DNA of 19,111 nucleotides from DATBGS01 sp036557885 (GTDB taxonomy: Bacteria; Chloroflexota; Ktedonobacteria; Ktedonobacterales; DATBGS01), in NCBI GenBank assembly GCA_036557885.1, contig DATBGS010000021.1, positions 1 to 19,111 on the forward strand, given 5' to 3'. The translations under genes and the position numbers were made by a program. Positions 15,757 to 19,111 of this stretch are shown here, piece after piece. Every line of letters starts with the position of its first letter. The first letter of the stretch is position 1. Below the pieces are notes generated by a model that was not told where the DNA came from, searched no databases, and saw nothing but the letters and a program-made list of their open reading frames with translations.

Positions 15757-16371
15757 TCACGAGTCCCCATTGCGCTCGCTCACCTCTGCTGCCTTCTTCA
15801 GCGCGCGAAACTGCAATACCTTTACATTCGCCTCGCTGAGCCTCATCTGTTCAGCCGTTTCTTTGATCGAGAGGTTGAGCAGAAAACGGCAGATCAAAAC
15901 TTCCCGATAGTGGGGAGGTAACAACTCCAATATCGCCTGCACGCGCCCTTCCAGATGTGCGGAGGTCAACCCTACCCGCTCCTCAGCAGGCGCCTCCCAG
16001 CCTTGCTCTAAAATTGCCTCCAGCGAGGTTGCTCGCACCTTGTAGAAAGCGCGCCAGTAATCGGCAATAGTCGTTCGGGCCACCTGATACAACCAGCTTT
16101 GGATACTCTGCTCCCCACGCTGGCTGTCCAGCCCGCGCACCGCTTTCAGAAAAACCTGCGAAGTTAAATCTTCAGCTTCTTCACGATTGCCCACTTTGCT
16201 GTAAATGAAGCGATAAATGACCCCCAGGTTTTCCTGATAGAGTGTGCGGAATGCCTGGGCATCCCCCCCCGAAGATGCCTTGCTCGTGGCGCTGTTCCGC
16301 CCGGTGTACTCTCCTGTGCTCCCGCGCTTTCCTACAGCACGTTCAGCGACGTTCATATTGCGCCGTCGCAC
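15757..16371 (-). CDS. ECF-type RNA polymerase sigma factor
   Basis: The protein has 204 residues from GTG 16371, which has GGGGG nine bases upstream; ATG 16356 is an alternative. Residues about 38-110 are sigma region 2 (NLGVIYRFIYSKVGNREEAEDLTSQVF, then WLYQVARTTIADYWR) and about 145-195 region 4 with a helix-turn-helix (LPPHYREVL, LSIKETAEQMRLSEANVK). There is no region 3 and no extra C-terminal domain, as in standard ECF factors. Such factors direct RNA polymerase to stress promoters and are held by a co-encoded anti-sigma factor. The only downstream partner is the Rieske protein, 19 bases away. I could not find a convincing ECF promoter upstream. Confidence 0.93.
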   Translation of the reverse strand: MRRRNMNVAERAVGKRGSTGEYTGRNSATSKASSGGDAQAFRTLYQENLGVIYRFIYSKVGNREEAEDLTSQVFLKAVRGLDSQRGEQSIQSWLYQVARTTIADYWRAFYKVRATSLEAILEQGWEAPAEERVGLTSAHLEGRVQAILELLPPHYREVLICRFLLNLSIKETAEQMRLSEANVKVLQFRALKKAAEVSERNGDS

Positions 16372-16577
16372 TGCAAAAGGCCCCCTTAATGAGCGTCAGG
16401 CGCATTGCATTGATGGTCCCTGCCATTGAGCTGCGCTGGCTCGAAATAGCTTTCCTATGGGCTACTACGATCACAGGTTACGAACCATCCGCAAGTTCCC
16501 TGGCAAAGCTGCTCAAGCCACAGCGTCTGTAGCGCCCTCCGGCCACCTGCCTCATATGGTACACTTTTTGAGAAGAC

Positions 16578-16997
16578 ATGGGAAGGAAGGATAACACCAT
16601 TCCACATATGGAAGAACGCCATGCACAGTTCCCAGACAGGCTGGAACAGCTTTTTGCGCGCCAGGCCGAACTCTCGGACTATTACCGCAGCGTGCGCTCC
16701 CAGGGTTTTTATAGCCAGGAGCCGCTCAGCCGCTGCACCACCTGGACACGCGCCATCATCCACGAATGTTGCGAGCTAGACAACGAACTCAACTGGAAGC
16801 CCTGGAAAAACCCTGGTGATCTGGAGGCCAACCGCGACAACCGGCTCATGGAGATGGCCGACATTCTGCACTTTCTGCTGCAACTGGCCCTGGATCAAGG
16901 CTTCAGTGCCGATGATCTCTACCAGGCGTACCTCAAGAAAAACGCCGAGAATCGCTCGCGGCAAGCCTCCCATCCGGCATATAAAGCAGGAGAATAA
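16578..16997 (+). CDS. dUTPase/MazG-like all-alpha NTP pyrophosphatase
   Basis: The protein has 139 residues from ATG 16578. ATG 16608 would give 129; AAGGAAGG lies 17 bases before it, too far to be ideal, so the start is open. The metal-binding signature of all-alpha NTP pyrophosphatases is visible: E63-x2-E66 in IIHECCELDNEL and E92-x2-D95 in LMEMADILHFLL, plus a Lys/Trp-rich stretch between (NWKPWKN), as in dimeric dUTPases. These enzymes hydrolyse dUTP or other noncanonical NTPs to the monophosphate. The HNH gene follows after nine bases, so the two are probably co-transcribed. Host nucleotide-pool cleaning is the simplest role; the exact nucleotide is unknown. Confidence 0.82.
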   Translation: MGRKDNTIPHMEERHAQFPDRLEQLFARQAELSDYYRSVRSQGFYSQEPLSRCTTWTRAIIHECCELDNELNWKPWKNPGDLEANRDNRLMEMADILHFLLQLALDQGFSADDLYQAYLKKNAENRSRQASHPAYKAGE

Positions 16998-17006
16998 GAA
17001 CCCTGG

Positions 17007-17357
17007 ATGTCGCTTAAACAGAAAAACGCCATTGCCGCGACTGACAGCACCTTTACCCTGGCGGATGGCTACTGGTCGGGCAAATGCCTGATCTGCGGCG
17101 GCTGGCTGCGCTTTCACGCCTCAGACGGCTTTGGGGTCAACATTGAGCATATCCTTCCTCGCAGCCTGGGCGGGACCAATGACTTGCTCAATCTTGGCCT
17201 GACCCATCCTCAGTGCAATGGGGAAAAAGGACGACGCTGGGACATGAAGCGCCGCCATCGTCACAAAGTAGACCAGTACCGCTCGCTCGTTGAGCGGTTG
17301 CTTGCAGAGCGCCAGCAACGCTGGCGGGAACCGACGGACGCGCAACCGGACACCTAG
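17007..17357 (+). CDS. HNH endonuclease domain protein
   Basis: The protein has 116 residues from ATG 17007; AGGAG lies 14 bases upstream, inside the end of the previous gene. A C27-x2-C30 pair precedes the HNH core EHILPRSLGGTNDLLNLGLTH with H48, N62 and H67, followed by C70-N. This is the standard HNH layout of a beta-beta-alpha metal nuclease. The C-terminal 40 residues are basic and helical (KRRHRHKVDQYRSLVERLL) and could touch DNA. Small stand-alone HNH proteins occur in mobile elements, repair and defence; no integrase or phage gene is nearby. Coupling to the pyrophosphatase gene nine bases upstream suggests a link to nucleotide or DNA damage. Function beyond nuclease is unknown. Confidence 0.85.
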   Translation: MSLKQKNAIAATDSTFTLADGYWSGKCLICGGWLRFHASDGFGVNIEHILPRSLGGTNDLLNLGLTHPQCNGEKGRRWDMKRRHRHKVDQYRSLVERLLAERQQRWREPTDAQPDT

Positions 17358-17591
17358 CTGACGAAATCGAGGGGTGCTACTTTACTCATCAGCCTGCCAT
17401 CCTAAAACTCCCCACCCTTCTACCTCTGCCCGGTTGTTCTGTGTGTTTCTCTTCTCATATTCATAACTCCCCTCTTGCTTTTCTGGCACGCCCTGTGCAA
17501 TACAGTTTGGCACAAGTGCTATTTGCCTTCACGCCGGTCCTTCACCCAGCACGCTAGGAGCGGCCTGCTATATCGTTTCCAGGAGGGGATC

Positions 17592-17792
17592 ATGATACCT
17601 CAAGACAGTTCTCTATCTGCAAACAGCATCCCTGCGCCGCTACGCAGCTTCACCCGCAAAGAAGCGGAGCGCCTTTCTGAACTCCGTCAACGGTTCCATC
17701 TGCCGGGAGAACATTTCGAGCGCGTCATTGACGAGCGACGGCTGGAGTTTGCGCGCTGGTTGGTAGAGCATCAGCGGCTCGGCGAGTGCTAA
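17592..17792 (+). CDS. Small charged helical protein of unknown function
   Basis: The protein has 66 residues from ATG 17592. AGGAGGGGATC directly upstream is one of the strongest ribosome binding sites in the window and decides the start; the frame is open further left, but only over pyrimidine-rich noncoding DNA. The first 17 residues are Ser/Pro-rich, the rest charged and probably helical (SFTRKEAERLSELRQRF, then ERVIDERRLEFARWLVEH). There is no signal peptide, membrane segment or known motif, and I do not recognise the family. It stands alone, 234 bases behind the HNH gene, and is followed by a long inverted repeat before hemW. Confidence 0.65.
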   Translation: MIPQDSSLSANSIPAPLRSFTRKEAERLSELRQRFHLPGEHFERVIDERRLEFARWLVEHQRLGEC

Positions 17793-17846
17793 AAGCAATC
17801 AGTGTTGCACTATTCTTAGCCAGGAAAACAAGAATGGTGGGAATAG

Positions 17847-17903
17847 TCAGCCCGCGAAAACTGGCAGGCGCCTTATCGGCGCCTGCCAGTTTTCGCGGGC
17901 TGA
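17847..17903. terminator. Perfect 26-bp inverted repeat, likely bidirectional terminator
   Basis: Arms 17847-17872 and 17878-17903 are perfectly complementary around TTATC. Inside them is a terminator-like core: AAAA, a 12-base GC-rich stem, then TTTT, readable on both strands. It sits between the convergent 66-residue gene and hemW. The outer ten or so pairs, beyond the A/T runs, are unusual for a terminator. Confidence 0.75.
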
Positions 17904-17919
17904 ACAGAAGGGAAACCGC

Positions 17920-19107
17920 TTACTCATCCGGGAGCAATCGCTCAAACACCTCGTTACCCAGCAATCGCCCACGCTCGCTTAAACGTATCCGTCCATCCAC
18001 GCGCTCCAGCAGCCCAGCAGCTTCTAATGGGGCCAGCCGTGTCCCAAAGAGCGTATCAAAAGCAATCCCGTAGCGCCGCGCAAACAAAGGCAGCGAGATC
18101 CCCTCATTGAGCCGCAGCCCCAGCATCGCTGTCTCAGCCATCTCTAGCTCTGGGCTGATACTTTCTGACTGCACCTCAGCACAGCCATCGCGCTGCTTCA
18201 CCTGCTCAAGATACGCGCGCACCGCCAGCGCAGTAGAGAACCGCCGTCCCCCAAAGCACGAGTGCGCACCCGCCCCAACCCCCAGGTAGGGCAGATTGCG
18301 CCAGTACGTCAGGTTATGCAGGCAGGCTTTACCAGGTCTGGCCCAATTCGAGATTTCATAGTGTTCATAGCCAGCCTGGGCCAAACGCTGCTGCGCCAGC
18401 ACATACATCTCCGCGCTCAAATCCTCATCGGCCACTTGCACGCGCCCCTCCGCCACCCAGCGATGCAGCGGCGTACCCTCTTCGACAATCAATGAATAGA
18501 GCGAGAGATGGTCTGGCCCCAACTCCAGGGCACGCTCAAGCGTGTGCGCCCATTGGTCCAGCGTCTGGCCCGGCAAGCCAAAGATGAAATCCAGATTGAT
18601 ATTGCCAAAACCAGCGCGACGTGCCATCTGGAACGCCCCCTCAATCTCTTCTGGACTGTGGATGCGCCCCATCCAGCGCAGCAAACCCGCGTCAAAACTT
18701 TGCGCGCCCATGCTCAGCCGATTGATGCCTGCTTCCAGAAAGCTTTCCAGATGCCCTTGATCAAGCGTGCCGGGATTGGCCTCCAGGGTGATTTCCGCTT
18801 TGGTCTGCACAGCAAACGCCTGGCGCGCTCCTACCAGGATGCGTTTTATTTGCTCTGCTGATAGCAGGCTGGGCGTGCCACCACCAAAAAAGATCGTGCG
18901 GCTGGGCCAGGGGCGATCAGTGGGTGCGCCAGCATTGCCGGAGCGCTGCGCTAGCGCGCCTGCATACTCTATCTCGCGCAACAGCCCCTGAACATAGGGT
19001 TCGCGCCAGGTCAGCAGGCCCGCATACGAATTAAAGTCACAGTAGTGGCACTTTGTCTGGCAAAAAGGGATATGGATATAGAGGGAGAGCGTGGCAAGCC
19101 GTGCCAT
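17920..19107 (-). CDS. hemW: Radical SAM heme chaperone HemW
   Basis: The protein has 395 residues, normal for HemW, from ATG 19107. The upstream signal is outside the window, so a slightly longer form cannot be excluded. The N-terminus YIHIPFC has the radical SAM cluster motif C16-x3-C20-x2-C23-x-F25. The Phe after the last cysteine, where true coproporphyrinogen dehydrogenase HemN has Cys, together with the HNLTYW motif, marks HemW. GGGTPS (75-80) is the SAM-binding segment. HemW binds heme and delivers it to membrane cytochromes; it is not a porphyrinogen oxidase. Older annotations call it oxygen-independent coproporphyrinogen III oxidase. No other heme gene is visible in the window. Confidence 0.94.
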   Translation of the reverse strand: MARLATLSLYIHIPFCQTKCHYCDFNSYAGLLTWREPYVQGLLREIEYAGALAQRSGNAGAPTDRPWPSRTIFFGGGTPSLLSAEQIKRILVGARQAFAVQTKAEITLEANPGTLDQGHLESFLEAGINRLSMGAQSFDAGLLRWMGRIHSPEEIEGAFQMARRAGFGNINLDFIFGLPGQTLDQWAHTLERALELGPDHLSLYSLIVEEGTPLHRWVAEGRVQVADEDLSAEMYVLAQQRLAQAGYEHYEISNWARPGKACLHNLTYWRNLPYLGVGAGAHSCFGGRRFSTALAVRAYLEQVKQRDGCAEVQSESISPELEMAETAMLGLRLNEGISLPLFARRYGIAFDTLFGTRLAPLEAAGLLERVDGRIRLSERGRLLGNEVFERLLPDE

Positions 19108-19111
19108 CTCA

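Noticed and set aside
16480..16510. GGAAC on the minus strand as an autoregulated ECF promoter before the sigma gene
   Set aside because: No CGT-type -10 element lies at the needed 16-17 base distance.
17502..17526. TTGGCAC followed by TTTGC, resembling a sigma54 promoter
   Set aside because: The GG and GC dinucleotides are 14 bases apart rather than the required 10, and this lineage is not expected to use sigma54 widely.

Overview
The window looks like chromosomal DNA from a Chloroflexota bacterium, possibly of the Ktedonobacteria lineage. This placement is an inference from the moderately high GC content, separate bacterial-type accA and accD genes behind ftsY, an EF-G paralogue of the DTPGY type, and generally Chloroflexota/Actinobacteria-like protein sequences. 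No marker gene settles it. I saw no insertion sequence, prophage, integrase or CRISPR array. It reads as a stable housekeeping segment with a few unusual gene pairs.

Left part (1-4764), all on the minus strand. A NarI-like membrane cytochrome b protein is followed by a molybdopterin oxidoreductase of the assimilatory nitrate reductase type, which runs off the left edge. Upstream of them lies a Tat/lipoprotein CapA-like metallophosphatase with a PstS-like N-terminal domain. Its start codon sits directly behind the terminator of a tRNA-Leu(CAA) gene. A 260-bp intergenic region holds divergent sigma70-type promoters, one for tRNA-Leu and one for the EF-G gene.

Middle part (5025-11830). The plus strand carries an EF-G family GTPase and a 3-aminobutyryl-CoA ammonia-lyase-like hotdog protein, ending in a clear terminator. 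Converging from the right on the minus strand are a small zinc-ribbon protein, ftsY, accD and accA, then tRNA-Ser(CGA) and tRNA-Ser(GGA) from their own promoter. FtsY targets proteins to the membrane; AccA and AccD form the carboxyltransferase that makes malonyl-CoA for membrane lipid.

Right part (11831-19111). A 356-bp intergenic region with a G-quadruplex motif precedes two plus-strand hydrolases, an ATZ/TRZ amidohydrolase and an M20 N-carbamoyl-amino-acid/allantoate hydrolase. They probably act in sequence on a cyclic or ureido nitrogen compound. Converging on them is an ECF sigma factor gene directly followed by a membrane-anchored Rieske protein with an unusual cytoplasmic N-terminus that resembles an anti-sigma segment. 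This pair is the most interesting candidate in the window. On the plus strand follow an all-alpha dUTPase/MazG-like pyrophosphatase, an HNH endonuclease and a 66-residue unknown protein. The small gene converges on hemW, separated by a perfect 26-bp inverted repeat that is probably a bidirectional terminator.

Protein assignments rest on motifs read by eye. Promoters and terminators are pattern matches only.
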